58,993 bases of DNA from Candidatus Gordonibacter avicola (GCA_019113915.1 DXGM01000037.1:1-58993), one strand, 5' to 3'; numbered from the stretch's first letter, positions 40,409 to 48,659 are shown. The notes: generated by a model not told the origin, from the sequence alone. Numbers and translations are program-made.

Positions 40409-42624
40409 TACAGATCACCCCTTCCAGGATAGACTTTGACAAGGGAGGAACGCATCGGCGTCGCTCCATATCCCGGCTCAGCAGGCGTGGAGGGAATGAG
40501 CACGTTGCCGTTTGCCTTGTCCCATCCGTAGCCAGGAAGACCCAGTTCCTTGCACTCATCGCGCCAGCCGGGACGCGGAACGCCAATGACACCTTCTTTG
40601 ATCTCGCGCGTGACGTAGGCCTTCGAAATCATGTGTCCAACACGCGATTCAACGGTCATCCATTCGCCGTCGGTGATGCCATACTTGCGTGCATCGTTGG
40701 GGTGAATCATGACGAACGGGTCGGGATACATCTTGCGCTGAGCAGGGATGTTGGTCCACGCAGAGTGGAAGAACGAGTAAATACGGATGCCCGTCACCAC
40801 GACAAGCGGGTATTCTTCCGCCAGTTCAGGCGTTGAAACCGGGGACTCAGAAGGCTCTTCAAAGTCAGGCAGCGGGTCGTAGCCGAAGGCGGCCAGCGAC
40901 TCACACCAGAACTCGATGCGACCCGTCGGCGTGGGCAATCCAAGCGAGCCGTCGGGGCGCAGCATGCCCTTCTCGTACTTCTTCTCCACCACTTCGCCCT
41001 GCTTACCGCCGGGTTCGGTTGAACGGTACTTCTCAGACTGGAATTCATCCCACGTCATATCGAAGCCGTAGAACTCCTTCATGCGCCAGAGCACCATCTC
41101 CTGGACGTCGTTCCACCACCAGTTGTCGGGGTCGATACGCTTGCCCCACTCAAGGAAGAACCGCCAGTCACACCAGCACTCACCGGGCGCGTCCACGGCC
41201 TTGTCGAACGTGAACAGGAAGTTGCCGTCGAGCTCTTCGTCGTAGGAGTAGCGCTCCGACCAGTCAGCCGAGGGCAGCACCATGTCAGCGATCTTGGCGG
41301 TTGGTGACATGTAGAAGTCCTTGACGCACACAAAGTCGAGGTTAGGCGAGGTCATAGCCTGGTACGTGAGGTTCGTGTTCTCGTAGCACAAAAGTGGGTC
41401 GTTGGCGATAGCGATGTAGGCCTTCACCGGACGAGGCTCGCCCGTGATGATGGCGTTGAACACCGCGTGAGGGTCGTTGGAGCGGCCGAACGACTTGTAG
41501 AGCGGATGCTCTTCGCCGCCGAACGTGAAGAGCTCGGGGCGCCCGGGGTCCTTCGCGGAATCCCAGAGCGTAATCTTGTCGTCGAGCATGACCGAGAAGG
41601 ACAGAGGAATGGGAATGCCACCCTTCACGTCGAGGTGACCGAGCATACCCTGCAAGCATGCGATGGCACGGCCGTTCTGGATAGCGTTCGTGTGCATACA
41701 TCCCGGCCCCAAGCCGATGCACATGCCAACCGGACCCCAGTTGCCCATGTATTCCGCGGCAAGGCGGATGTCGTCGGCGTCAACCTGGCAGATTTCAGCA
41801 GCGCGCTCGGGAGTCCAATCTTTCACGCGTTCGGCAAGCTCATCGAAGCCATACGTCCAGTTCTCAATAAACTCGGGGTCGTACCACTTGTTCTCGATGA
41901 TCTCGTGCATAAACGCCATGGCGAGCGCAGCATCGGTACCGGGGCGCGGCTGCAGGGCCACGTCGGCGTGCTTGGACATGTCATGGAAGCGCACGTCAAT
42001 GACAATAAGTTTCGTCATGCCCGCCGCCTGGTTCTTGAACACTTCCTTGCACCAGGCGGTTTCCATAGCGGGGTTCTGGCCCCACAACACTGCGCAGTGG
42101 GAGTTGCGCATATCGCCCGCCGCGGAGCTGAACACGCCAAGCGTGAAGGCGTTCGGCAAAATGTGCGGCATGAGGCACACGTGCGTGGGCACCAGCGACC
42201 AGCCCTCAAGACCAAGTGACGAGTTCAGGCGGCAGTGCCAGTGGTTTGCCACACGACCCGTACCCTGACCAGTGATGATGGCCTCAGGCCCGTATTCTTC
42301 CTTGATGCGCAGGCACTCGTCCGCGATGATATCCATCGCTTCGTCCCAGGTGATGCGCTCAAATTCGCTCTTACCACGGTTCTCGGGGTGACGGTCGCCC
42401 TTAGGATCCCAGTCCACACGCTTCATCGGGTAGAGCAGGCGCCCTTCAAGGTTGTTGTGAATCTCGCGCTCGGACATACCCGAGCCGCAGATGACGCCCT
42501 TGGACTTGATATTGTCGGGATCCCCCTCAATCTTCACGATTTGGTTGTCCTCGTCCGAGTAGACCAGGACGCCGCAACGTGCATGGCACGTCGTACACAT
42601 CGTACGCGTTTTCTTCAGTGCCAT
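40408..42624 (-). CDS. Cytoplasmic molybdopterin oxidoreductase (DMSO-reductase superfamily)
   Basis: 738 residues, ATG 42624 with AAGGAGAGG. C10, C13, C17 and C46 bind the N-terminal [4Fe-4S]. GQGTGRVANHWHCRLNSSLG and SLVPTHVCLMPHILPNAFT place a candidate Mo/W ligand at C150, as in acetylene hydratase and transhydroxylase-like members. WGQNPAMETAW and DPLLCYENTNLTYQAM contact the two cofactor halves, and the C-terminal molybdopterin-binding domain (RKYGITDGEWMTVESRVGHM) is intact. No twin-arginine signal, so it acts in the cytoplasm. Coupled to a ferredoxin and flanked by MFS transporters and a LysR regulator, an arrangement seen in catechol-dehydroxylase-type loci of gut Eggerthellaceae. 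Substrate unknown. Confidence 0.9.
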   Translation of the reverse strand: MALKKTRTMCTTCHARCGVLVYSDEDNQIVKIEGDPDNIKSKGVICGSGMSEREIHNNLEGRLLYPMKRVDWDPKGDRHPENRGKSEFERITWDEAMDIIADECLRIKEEYGPEAIITGQGTGRVANHWHCRLNSSLGLEGWSLVPTHVCLMPHILPNAFTLGVFSSAAGDMRNSHCAVLWGQNPAMETAWCKEVFKNQAAGMTKLIVIDVRFHDMSKHADVALQPRPGTDAALAMAFMHEIIENKWYDPEFIENWTYGFDELAERVKDWTPERAAEICQVDADDIRLAAEYMGNWGPVGMCIGLGPGCMHTNAIQNGRAIACLQGMLGHLDVKGGIPIPLSFSVMLDDKITLWDSAKDPGRPELFTFGGEEHPLYKSFGRSNDPHAVFNAIITGEPRPVKAYIAIANDPLLCYENTNLTYQAMTSPNLDFVCVKDFYMSPTAKIADMVLPSADWSERYSYDEELDGNFLFTFDKAVDAPGECWCDWRFFLEWGKRIDPDNWWWNDVQEMVLWRMKEFYGFDMTWDEFQSEKYRSTEPGGKQGEVVEKKYEKGMLRPDGSLGLPTPTGRIEFWCESLAAFGYDPLPDFEEPSESPVSTPELAEEYPLVVVTGIRIYSFFHSAWTNIPAQRKMYPDPFVMIHPNDARKYGITDGEWMTVESRVGHMISKAYVTREIKEGVIGVPRPGWRDECKELGLPGYGWDKANGNVLIPSTPAEPGYGATPMRSSLVKVYPGRGDL

Positions 42625-42776
42625 TTCCTCTCCTTTCCAACCTGTTGTTAGGTGGGCGCTTCGCCGAGGCGCATTCGCCCACACCGGTTCCCTATCAGGA
42701 ACGCTTGTGGTGACCCTGCCGCAACCCCGAAAGTTCATGACCTCTCAGAACCGCGCAAAGCCTGGCAACCAGATCC

Positions 42777-42806
42777 CTTCCTGCGATGCGCGCACGTCGC
42801 AGGAAG
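42777..42806. other. Perfect 10-bp stem-loop between MFS and molybdoenzyme genes
   Basis: CTTCCTGCGA (42777-42786) and TCGCAGGAAG (42797-42806) with a 10-nt loop, in the 230-nt gap between the first MFS gene's stop (42855) and the molybdoenzyme start (42624). No U-tract follows on the minus strand. It could be an attenuator or an operator. Confidence 0.55.
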
Positions 42807-42854
42807 AGCGGAAACACAACATCGTGCTGAACTTTCAACCCATGCAGCAGGCTT

Positions 42855-44114
42855 TTAGCTTTTGATCTCTTTCGGTTGCCTTTCCTTGCCCGCTTTGAAG
42901 GGGCTCGTGACCACGGCAGCCAGCATGAAGCCCATCGTCACCAGCGCTGCCACAGCCAACACCACGAAGGCGTTAAAGTAGCCGAGAAAGCCAATGACAA
43001 TCGAAAGACCGAACAAGACGGTGACGGCGCCTAAGTAGTAGCCCGCCAAACCAGCCGAGTTAATGCCCGTGTAATCTTTCATGCCGTAGAGATCGGGAAC
43101 GAACAAGCCCGGAATCATCGTTGAGTACGAGATGAACGCGCAGAGCACAATGCCTATCACCGCAAGCGGGAACAGCTGCGTTTGACTCCAGATCAGAAGG
43201 CAGCCAATTCCCAGGGCAAAGCCCAGGTAGATCATGATGCTCATCGCCTTAGCACCAATTTTTTTCAAGATGAAGCCCGAGGCAAGTTTCAGAAACGCCG
43301 CCGCAAACGAGTACAAGCTGAGCATTGCTGCCGCGGTGGTTGCCGCCATCCCGAAAGAGGTGTAGTAAACGCTCGCGTACGACGTGATTCCCGACGCACA
43401 CCAAGCAACGAGGAACATCGCTATCAGGAAGAAGTAGATGGACGCGCCTTTCTTCAGCGTTTCGGCGAAAGTGTAGCCGGGGATATCTTCGGCAGGCGCG
43501 CTCGCCGGGCCGGAACCCTCGGCCTTGGCGGCCAGTTTGCGGCGAGGAATCTTGCCAATGAGCACCAGGTTGCAGAACACACCAATCACAACGATGCCCA
43601 CCGAGTAGATAGTAAACAGCTGTGAATACGGCATAACATTCAGCAAAACTGACGTGACCGCCATCCAGGCAGCAACCAGCAAAGCGGTGAGTCCACCCAC
43701 GACGCCAAATGCCTTTTGCGTATTCTCGCCGTAGAACACCGCTACGACGCCTCCCGCTGCAGCATAGGTGGCGAACGCCAGCACGATACCGTTTAAGATG
43801 TTCGCAATAATCCAGAATACAAATGAGGTAGCGGTTCCCACCATATACATGGTGAGGGCGCTGCACACCGAACCAATAAGCATGCACCACTTCGGCGAAA
43901 TGATGTCGATAATCTTCACGCCGACCGCACTCATCGCAAACGAAAGAATGGTTGCAACGGTGGGGCCTATCATGAACGTGGTAAGGTTGACCTGCATGCC
44001 TTCAAGCAAAAATGGGACAATGGCGTTCATGACGGAGGTGCCGCCCGACGCGCTTGCCAAGATGAGGGTCACGCCGACCGCTGCAGCAGTTTTTCTCCCC
44101 TTGCTGTAGCCCAT
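42855..44114 (-). CDS. Major facilitator superfamily transporter
   Basis: 419 residues, ATG 44114 after GGGAGATGAATCACC. Twelve predicted helices; GRKTAAAVGVTLILASASGGTSVMNAIVPFLLEGMQVN begins it, and a cytoplasmic mid-loop of ~35 residues (RKLAAKAEGSGPASAPAEDIPG) separates the halves. It is only distantly similar to the MFS protein at 38624, so the cluster holds two transporters of different subfamilies; one may import substrate, the other export product. It is the first gene opposite the LysR regulator. Confidence 0.85.
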   Translation of the reverse strand: MGYSKGRKTAAAVGVTLILASASGGTSVMNAIVPFLLEGMQVNLTTFMIGPTVATILSFAMSAVGVKIIDIISPKWCMLIGSVCSALTMYMVGTATSFVFWIIANILNGIVLAFATYAAAGGVVAVFYGENTQKAFGVVGGLTALLVAAWMAVTSVLLNVMPYSQLFTIYSVGIVVIGVFCNLVLIGKIPRRKLAAKAEGSGPASAPAEDIPGYTFAETLKKGASIYFFLIAMFLVAWCASGITSYASVYYTSFGMAATTAAAMLSLYSFAAAFLKLASGFILKKIGAKAMSIMIYLGFALGIGCLLIWSQTQLFPLAVIGIVLCAFISYSTMIPGLFVPDLYGMKDYTGINSAGLAGYYLGAVTVLFGLSIVIGFLGYFNAFVVLAVAALVTMGFMLAAVVTSPFKAGKERQPKEIKS

Positions 44115-44644
44115 GGTGATTCATCTCCCTTCTCTTTACGTCCGAGTTGTGTCGTATGCATTCCCGTGCTGCCTTCTAGAAATGCAAGGATGCCTGCGCC
44201 CGACGTTGCGCGGCGTTTGAGGCCATATCCCCTCCCCCCTGCCCTCTCAGCCGTATCTCTTCGCGCCTGTTCCCTGGGTGACCCTCGAAGCGCCATGCGC
44301 CCGACACACGGTGGAACGAATCCGCCTTGCCCGCCTCCTTTTGGGCGAAAAACGGTGCACGAAGAAAGCCCTGTTGAGGGTTCGTTTCGCATCGATGAAG
44401 AGCTGTTTGAAGTACTGGCTGACGCATCGGATCGGCGTGAGCCTTACCGAATCGATACCGTTGATTGTACGGACATCGACCGCGGGAATCCAACAGGGTT
44501 CGCTCGCTCGCCAGGGTAACAAGAGGTTGTCCCATCGCGCGCTTTGAACCTGACTGCCTAAAACGTCACCTACGAGGAAAACCGCAGATTATAAAATGAT
44601 TTCCGCTTTGTGGGAGGGTTTTTGGACAACTCTTTGTTTCAGCT

Positions 44645-44663
44645 ACTCCCAACCTAAGGGAGT
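44645..44663. promoter_or_regulatory. Inverted repeat ACTCCC-N7-GGGAGT
   Basis: Six-bp exact arms around AACCTAA, 53 nt before the lysR ATG and overlapping the position of its -35 region. The size and place suit a regulator binding half-sites pair. Confidence 0.45.
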
Positions 44664-44691
44664 AAGACCATTCGCCTATAGCCGATATAAT
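44663..44691 (+). promoter_or_regulatory. Candidate lysR promoter
   Basis: TATAAT at 44686-44691 with a 17-nt spacer from a poor -35 (TAAGAC, 44663-44668). Transcription would start near 44698, 18 nt before ATG 44716 and just ahead of the AGGGGG ribosome site. Confidence 0.5.
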
Positions 44692-44715
44692 GAAGCCATA
44701 GACCAGGGGGTGGAT

Positions 44716-45663
44716 ATGCGTATCGAGGTCCTTGAGTATTTTCTTGAAATCGCCGATTGCAAATCGTTCTCACGAGCCTCCGAAAACCTCTTCATTTCGC
44801 AGCAAGGGTTGAGTAAATCCATGCGCGCGCTCGAGGGAGAACTGGGCGTTACCCTGTTTCAGAAAAGCGGGCGTGGGATCGAACTCACCGAAGAGGGTTC
44901 GATACTGAAGTCGTACGCCCTTGAAATCACGCAGCGCAGCGACAATTTACGCGACCATCTTTTCAGGCTGCAACTCAGTTCTGCGGAATCAACCGACACG
45001 GTACCGGTGTACGCCACTTCGTATGTCTGCAACACCATCTACAACCTGCTTGACTGCGAGCTTGGTGAATATGGACTGGACTGCTGCACTATTAGCGAAT
45101 GCGAACTCAATGAAATTATTTCGGCTATTGGGGAAGGTGAGACGAGTTTCGGGCTAGTGAATATTCTGGAAGAAGACGTAAAGCTGCTTGAGGAATTCCC
45201 GTACTTGAAGTTTACCCCGCTGCTTTCCATGAAGATTATTGTGAAGGCTTCAAAAAACCTCGCGCCGGATTGCTCCAACGGTGAGATCACGTTGGAGCAA
45301 CTTTCTGAGTTGCCACTGGCGTATTTCAACGAGCCGGTGCTGAACAAGTTTGTGAAACGGTCCTTCGAGAATGCACAGCTTGAAGTTCCCACCATTGTTT
45401 TGCACAGCACCAACATTGGGCGCATTAACACCTTGGTGAAGAATTCGAAGGCCGTAACATTCAGCGACACCTTCACACACTCCGTGAGAGGCGTTGAGGA
45501 TGAGGTGGTATATTTTGACCTGCGTCCATCCCGCTGGTTTTCTGTGGGCGTACTAGAAAGCCCCTCATTGAGAAATAATGCGCACCAGCAAGCATACGTC
45601 CAGCGACTACGCGCCCTCATCAGGTTCAAGCACCGCAAATACATCAGCAAGTACGCGATGTAG
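44716..45663 (+). CDS. LysR-family transcriptional regulator
   Basis: 315 residues, ATG 44716 with AGGGGGTGG upstream. The N-terminal winged helix is standard: MRIEVLEYFLEIADCKSFSRASENLFISQQGLSKSMRALEGELGVTLFQKSGRGIELTEEG. The effector domain (residues ~90-300) resembles PBP2-like folds but shows no obvious ligand signature. It is transcribed away from the MFS-molybdoenzyme series and probably activates it when the substrate is present. The A/T content is slightly higher than in neighbouring genes. Confidence 0.92.
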   Translation: MRIEVLEYFLEIADCKSFSRASENLFISQQGLSKSMRALEGELGVTLFQKSGRGIELTEEGSILKSYALEITQRSDNLRDHLFRLQLSSAESTDTVPVYATSYVCNTIYNLLDCELGEYGLDCCTISECELNEIISAIGEGETSFGLVNILEEDVKLLEEFPYLKFTPLLSMKIIVKASKNLAPDCSNGEITLEQLSELPLAYFNEPVLNKFVKRSFENAQLEVPTIVLHSTNIGRINTLVKNSKAVTFSDTFTHSVRGVEDEVVYFDLRPSRWFSVGVLESPSLRNNAHQQAYVQRLRALIRFKHRKYISKYAM

Positions 45664-45954
45664 GAGGGACGGGGGCTCTAGCCTTCTGTCCTTTGAACAG
45701 GGGCCTCTGTCTTTTGTCAGCTTAGAGCAACAACGGCGAAGCGCCCTCTGCCATCCTTCGGCAAACGCCATAACCGCACCCCCCTGTCATCCTGAGCGGA
45801 GGCGCGTAGCGCCGAAGTCGAAGGATCCCGCGCGGTGCCAACTGAGAGATTACCAGCTGACACCACACGGGATCCTTCCCCTGCGGGACTAGCTTCGCGT
45901 CGCGACTACGCTCCTTGCGGCGCTCCGCTCAGGATGACAAACGGGGCGCTGTTA
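45664..45954. other. Intergenic region with palindromic repeat
   Basis: Between the lysR stop and the end of the convergent rubredoxin-flavoprotein gene. The first 115 nt show only short CT-rich stretches; the rest is repeat copy 5. No gene seen. Confidence 0.6.
45783..45939. repeat. Palindromic repeat, copy 5
   Basis: Full-length copy: CTGTCATCCTGAGCGGAGGC...GTCGAAGGATCCCG, centre with GACACCACACGGGATCC shared with copy 2, and right arm ending GCGCTCCGCTCAGGATGACA. Both central parts seen in copies 2 and 4 appear here, so the copies share more than their arms. Confidence 0.85.
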
Positions 45955-46632
45955 CTACAGCTCAATGCGTTCGAAGAGGTCTTTTCCGACGCCGCAGATG
46001 GGGCAGGTGTAGTCTTCGGGGAGTTCGTCGGCGTATTCGATGTGGCCGCAGACGGTGCAGCGCCAGGCGTATTTCGGCTGGCTTTCTTCGGCAGACGTGG
46101 ACGTAGCCGGCGCTGCGGCGTCGGCATCGGGCAGATAGCTTGAGGCTTTCGGCGGGGTTTTGCCACCCTTTACCTGGTGATAATAGGCGTAGGTCATGGG
46201 CTCGCAGGAGGTAAGCTTCTCGGCCTCTTCTACTTCGCCCACAAAGAGAATATGCGTACCCAGATCAACTTCCTGCACGACGCGAGCGGAATAGTGCGCG
46301 CACGCGTGCTCGGCCACATACGGCAACCCAGCGGCGTTCACCGCACTTTCGCAGGCGGCGAACTTGTCGAGGTCAGTGCTGGAATGGAACCCGAACGTAC
46401 CAATGAGCTCCATGGGTGCGTCCTGCGCGAGGCACGTGGCCGAGAAACGACCGGAAGAGCGGATGACCTCCGTAGTCACGTTCCCCTTGTTGAGCGCCAC
46501 GCTTACCTGCATCGGCTCGGACGTGACCTGCTGAAACGTGTTGGCGATGCAGCCGGCCGCACGATCGCCATGCTTCGACGATATCACGTAGAGCCCGTAG
46601 CTCAAGCTGAAGAACGCGGTTTGATCGATCAT
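45955..46632 (-). CDS. Flavin reductase-rubredoxin fusion (high-molecular-weight rubredoxin type)
   Basis: 225 residues. Residues 1-165 are an FMN-binding split-barrel flavin reductase-like domain (LSYGLYVISSKHGDRAAGCIANTFQQVTSEPMQVSVALNKGN). Residues ~185-225 are a complete rubredoxin (WRCTVCGHIEYADELPEDYTCPICGVGKDLFERI) with both CxxC pairs. In acetogens such Hrb proteins pass electrons from NADH-rubredoxin reductase to a flavodiiron protein for O2 or NO reduction. It fits with the superoxide reductase gene at 53404. The Fur-like palindrome at 46714 lies 82 nt upstream of the start. Confidence 0.92.
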   Translation of the reverse strand: MIDQTAFFSLSYGLYVISSKHGDRAAGCIANTFQQVTSEPMQVSVALNKGNVTTEVIRSSGRFSATCLAQDAPMELIGTFGFHSSTDLDKFAACESAVNAAGLPYVAEHACAHYSARVVQEVDLGTHILFVGEVEEAEKLTSCEPMTYAYYHQVKGGKTPPKASSYLPDADAAAPATSTSAEESQPKYAWRCTVCGHIEYADELPEDYTCPICGVGKDLFERIEL

Positions 46633-46713
46633 GGTGCACGCCTTTCCGCCGCGACGCGCACGCCCGGCTGATGAACTGTTGCGGATGGCCCCCTGCGGCC
46701 CTTCTCTGTCAGC

Positions 46714-46734
46714 TAATGATACTAGTTATCATTA
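46714..46734. promoter_or_regulatory. Fur-box-like palindrome
   Basis: TAATGATA (46714-46721), five central bases CTAGT, and TATCATTA (46727-46734): exact 8-bp inverted arms. It resembles the classical iron box (ATGATAAT/ATTATCAT). It overlaps the NTPase stop codon and lies upstream of the flavin reductase-rubredoxin gene. Confidence 0.55.
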
Positions 46735-47420
46735 AGGGAAGCAAGGCTGAAGGCGCGGCGAACCGTGGTGCGTGCTTCTTCGCCGGGCGTGAGCGGCACG
46801 CATCCACCCCAGGCGGCGGCGAAGCGCTCTTCGGCTCGTGCGCGCAGCGACGCGCGCACTACCACAAGCGCATGCGGACACGCAGCCGTCGCGCCACGAG
46901 CGAGCAAGGCCATCGCCGAGGTAAGTCCACCGTTACGCTGAAGTTCCAGGCGCCCGAGTTCGTCCACCACCAGCAGACACGGCCGCGCGAGGTTTGAAGT
47001 TGTGGGAGAAGTTGCGGAAGGGGTTACGAAGGGGGCTCTGTGGGCGAGGGCGTCGAAGTGGGCGTTCACGCGCGTGAGAGCGGCTTCGTCTATCTCCCAG
47101 GCTAGGCCAGCAGTGGCGCTTTGGCTATACGGATCGAGCACACCTTCCCGCTGTGCCAGGTCGCAGCGGCGAGCGAACGTTACGCGCTCGCCGCCCGGCA
47201 GCAGCACGTTGTCGATGCCGAGTTTTTCGAACTCCCCTGCGCCCGACCCGAGCGGACGTTCGCGCACATCAACTTCCGCACCCGACTCTTCGCGCCGCCT
47301 CCACACGCCTGGCGCAAGAACGCCGCCGCACGGCACCCCTTCAGCTGCAAGCTCCACCACCAACCGCTCGAGCCAGCGCGTCTTACCCGTCTGCACCGCG
47401 CCTGTCAACAGGAACAACAC
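46722..47420 (-). CDS. P-loop NTPase of the NTPase_1/THEP1 type
   Basis: 232 residues, GTG 47420 after GGGGAGG. P-loop LFLLTGAVQTGKTRWLERLV at the start and Walker B LLVVDELGRLELQRNGG, the pattern of THEP1-like nucleotide phosphatases. In anaerobes such genes sit beside DUF364 and iron/molybdate-like ABC transporters, as here, and may support metal handling or cofactor insertion. Divergent from the DUF364 gene across a 151-nt AT-rich region. Specific role unknown. Confidence 0.75.
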   Translation of the reverse strand: MLFLLTGAVQTGKTRWLERLVVELAAEGVPCGGVLAPGVWRRREESGAEVDVRERPLGSGAGEFEKLGIDNVLLPGGERVTFARRCDLAQREGVLDPYSQSATAGLAWEIDEAALTRVNAHFDALAHRAPFVTPSATSPTTSNLARPCLLVVDELGRLELQRNGGLTSAMALLARGATAACPHALVVVRASLRARAEERFAAAWGGCVPLTPGEEARTTVRRAFSLASLNDN

Positions 47421-47571
47421 CGGGGGCCTCCCCTTCTTTCACGCTCACACGTTTCCTCTGTATCAATCTGCATATCTTTCTCCTTGGTTATGTATTATAC
47501 TCTAATAACTATATACTCACCGCAGGGAAATACGCGGCGAGTTCGCGCCAACGAGGAAGGAACGTATCGCC
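47421..47571. promoter_or_regulatory. AT-rich divergent promoter region
   Basis: Within 47485-47520, TATACTC occurs twice on the plus strand (47496 and 47512), 16 bp apart, either of which could be the -10 for the DUF364 gene; TTAGAG/TATAGT forms on the other strand could serve the NTPase gene. The base composition stands out sharply from flanking genes. Confidence 0.45.
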
Positions 47572-48450
47572 ATGGGATGCCCCAAGAAGGACTGCTGCAC
47601 ACACAACCCGGAAAACGACGTCATTGCGTTTCCCGGCACGGACGGCCATGACACGCCGTGGAAGTTTTACAACCATCTGATCGGGCATATTCCCGAGGAC
47701 CTCATCGTGCGCGACTTTTGCCTGGGCACGCATTGGTCCTACGTTGAGGCCGATTGCGGCATGGGCATCAGCTATACCTGTAAGGGCGGCGCACGGCGAC
47801 GCTACACGCTTGACCTGCGCGGACTTCCGCTGCGCACCGTGGCTGAGTTGGCGAAGTCGTGGTGCTTCGAAGAGGCAACGCTCGGCGTGGCGGCGCTGAA
47901 CGCCTACTATGCGCAGCCAGCGCTGCTGGATCCCCTGGGTGCCACCTACGATGAGCCGGTGGAGTTGCCTGATGGGACGCTGCGCAAGATGGACGCGTTC
48001 GAGTTGATGCGCCCGCGGGTTGAGGCTGCTGGCAGGGAGCGCGGCGAGGGTGGCACGCACGTGACCGTGGTCGGGCATTTTCCCCACGTTGATCGTATCC
48101 AAGAGTATGCCCAGCTCACCGTTCTTGAACGGAACTGCACGCAACCGCTCGATACTCCTGACCCGGCGTGCGAGTACGTGCTGCCGTCCACCGACTTCGC
48201 CTTCATCACCGGCGTCACCATCATCAATAAAACGGCACCGCGCTTGCTCGATCTCACGAAGCAGGCGACCACCGTATTTGTGGGCCCGAGCGTGGTCATG
48301 TCGCCCTTCCTGTTCGACTGGGGCGTGGAGATGCTGGCCGGCAGTATTGTAGCCGACCCCGAGAAGGCTCGCTTCGCCGTCAAAAACGGTGCTGGCCAAT
48401 TCTTCGGCGAAGCCTTGCAAATGACCTGCATCAACCGTCCCTCCCACTAA
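47572..48450 (+). CDS. DUF364/DUF4213 putative heavy-metal chelation protein
   Basis: 292 residues, ATG 47572 with GAGGAAGGAACG. The opening MGCPKKDCCTHNPEND holds three cysteines. An N-terminal DUF4213 (enolase-like) part with FCLGTHWSYVEADCGMGISYTCKGGARR is followed by a DUF364 domain (HVTVVGHFPHVDRI, AFITGVTIINKTAPRLLDLTK, VFVGPSVVMSPFLFDWGVEMLAGSIVADPE). The family is linked to FecCD transporters and thought to bind a metal or metallocofactor. A hairpin (48462-48513) ends the gene, separating it from the downstream ABC operon. Confidence 0.85.
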   Translation: MGCPKKDCCTHNPENDVIAFPGTDGHDTPWKFYNHLIGHIPEDLIVRDFCLGTHWSYVEADCGMGISYTCKGGARRRYTLDLRGLPLRTVAELAKSWCFEEATLGVAALNAYYAQPALLDPLGATYDEPVELPDGTLRKMDAFELMRPRVEAAGRERGEGGTHVTVVGHFPHVDRIQEYAQLTVLERNCTQPLDTPDPACEYVLPSTDFAFITGVTIINKTAPRLLDLTKQATTVFVGPSVVMSPFLFDWGVEMLAGSIVADPEKARFAVKNGAGQFFGEALQMTCINRPSH

Positions 48451-48461
48451 CCCGCCAGCAA

Positions 48462-48513
48462 CGGAACCGGGGGGCTCCCCCTCCCTCTCTCCCCCCTTCC
48501 CTCCCCGGTTCCG
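48462..48513 (+). terminator. Stem-loop after the DUF364 gene
   Basis: CGGAACCGGGG (48462-48472) pairs exactly with CCCCGGTTCCG (48503-48513) across a C/T-rich loop of 30 nt. It lies 12 nt after the DUF364 stop. No U-tract follows directly, so strength is uncertain. Confidence 0.6.
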
Positions 48514-48590
48514 CTTGCCCTACGCATAAGATTCTATTATTTCCGATTGATAATATTTCTATTCTAGGATATATTATGCACTATATTATT

Positions 48591-48610
48591 CCTATTTAAG
48601 ATTAAATAGG
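48591..48610. promoter_or_regulatory. Palindromic operator candidate before the metal ABC operon
   Basis: CCTATTTAAG followed by ATTAAATAGG: 20 bp, inverted halves matching at 9 of 10 positions. It lies 50 nt before the FecCD start in a markedly AT-rich stretch (48530-48605) that also has TATATTAT-type hexamers suitable as a -10. The form suggests control by a metal-responsive repressor. Confidence 0.55.
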
Positions 48611-48659
48611 GGCGAGGATAATAGGAACTCACGTTAGTACAGCAACCGAACGCGCAGCA

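Larger units (their letters stand above)
44115..44715. promoter_or_regulatory. Divergent control region between the MFS gene and lysR
   Basis: 600 nt with no credible gene; frames of about 110 codons on both strands show no family features. It should hold both promoters and the LysR binding sites. A dyad (44645-44663) and a plus-strand -10 box (44686-44691) lie near its right end. The long size suggests an untranslated leader for the MFS gene or a decayed coding region. Confidence 0.55.

Noticed and set aside
44166..44519. A 117-codon plus-strand frame in the lysR-MFS gap
   Set aside because: No family motifs, no ribosome site, Pro/Arg-rich composition typical of GC-rich shadow frames, and an equally long frame on the other strand.
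47485..47520. Imperfect inverted repeat GTTAT...ATAAC in the NTPase-DUF364 gap
   Set aside because: Arms match only over about five bases in an AT-rich stretch, within chance expectation; I report the region but not an operator.
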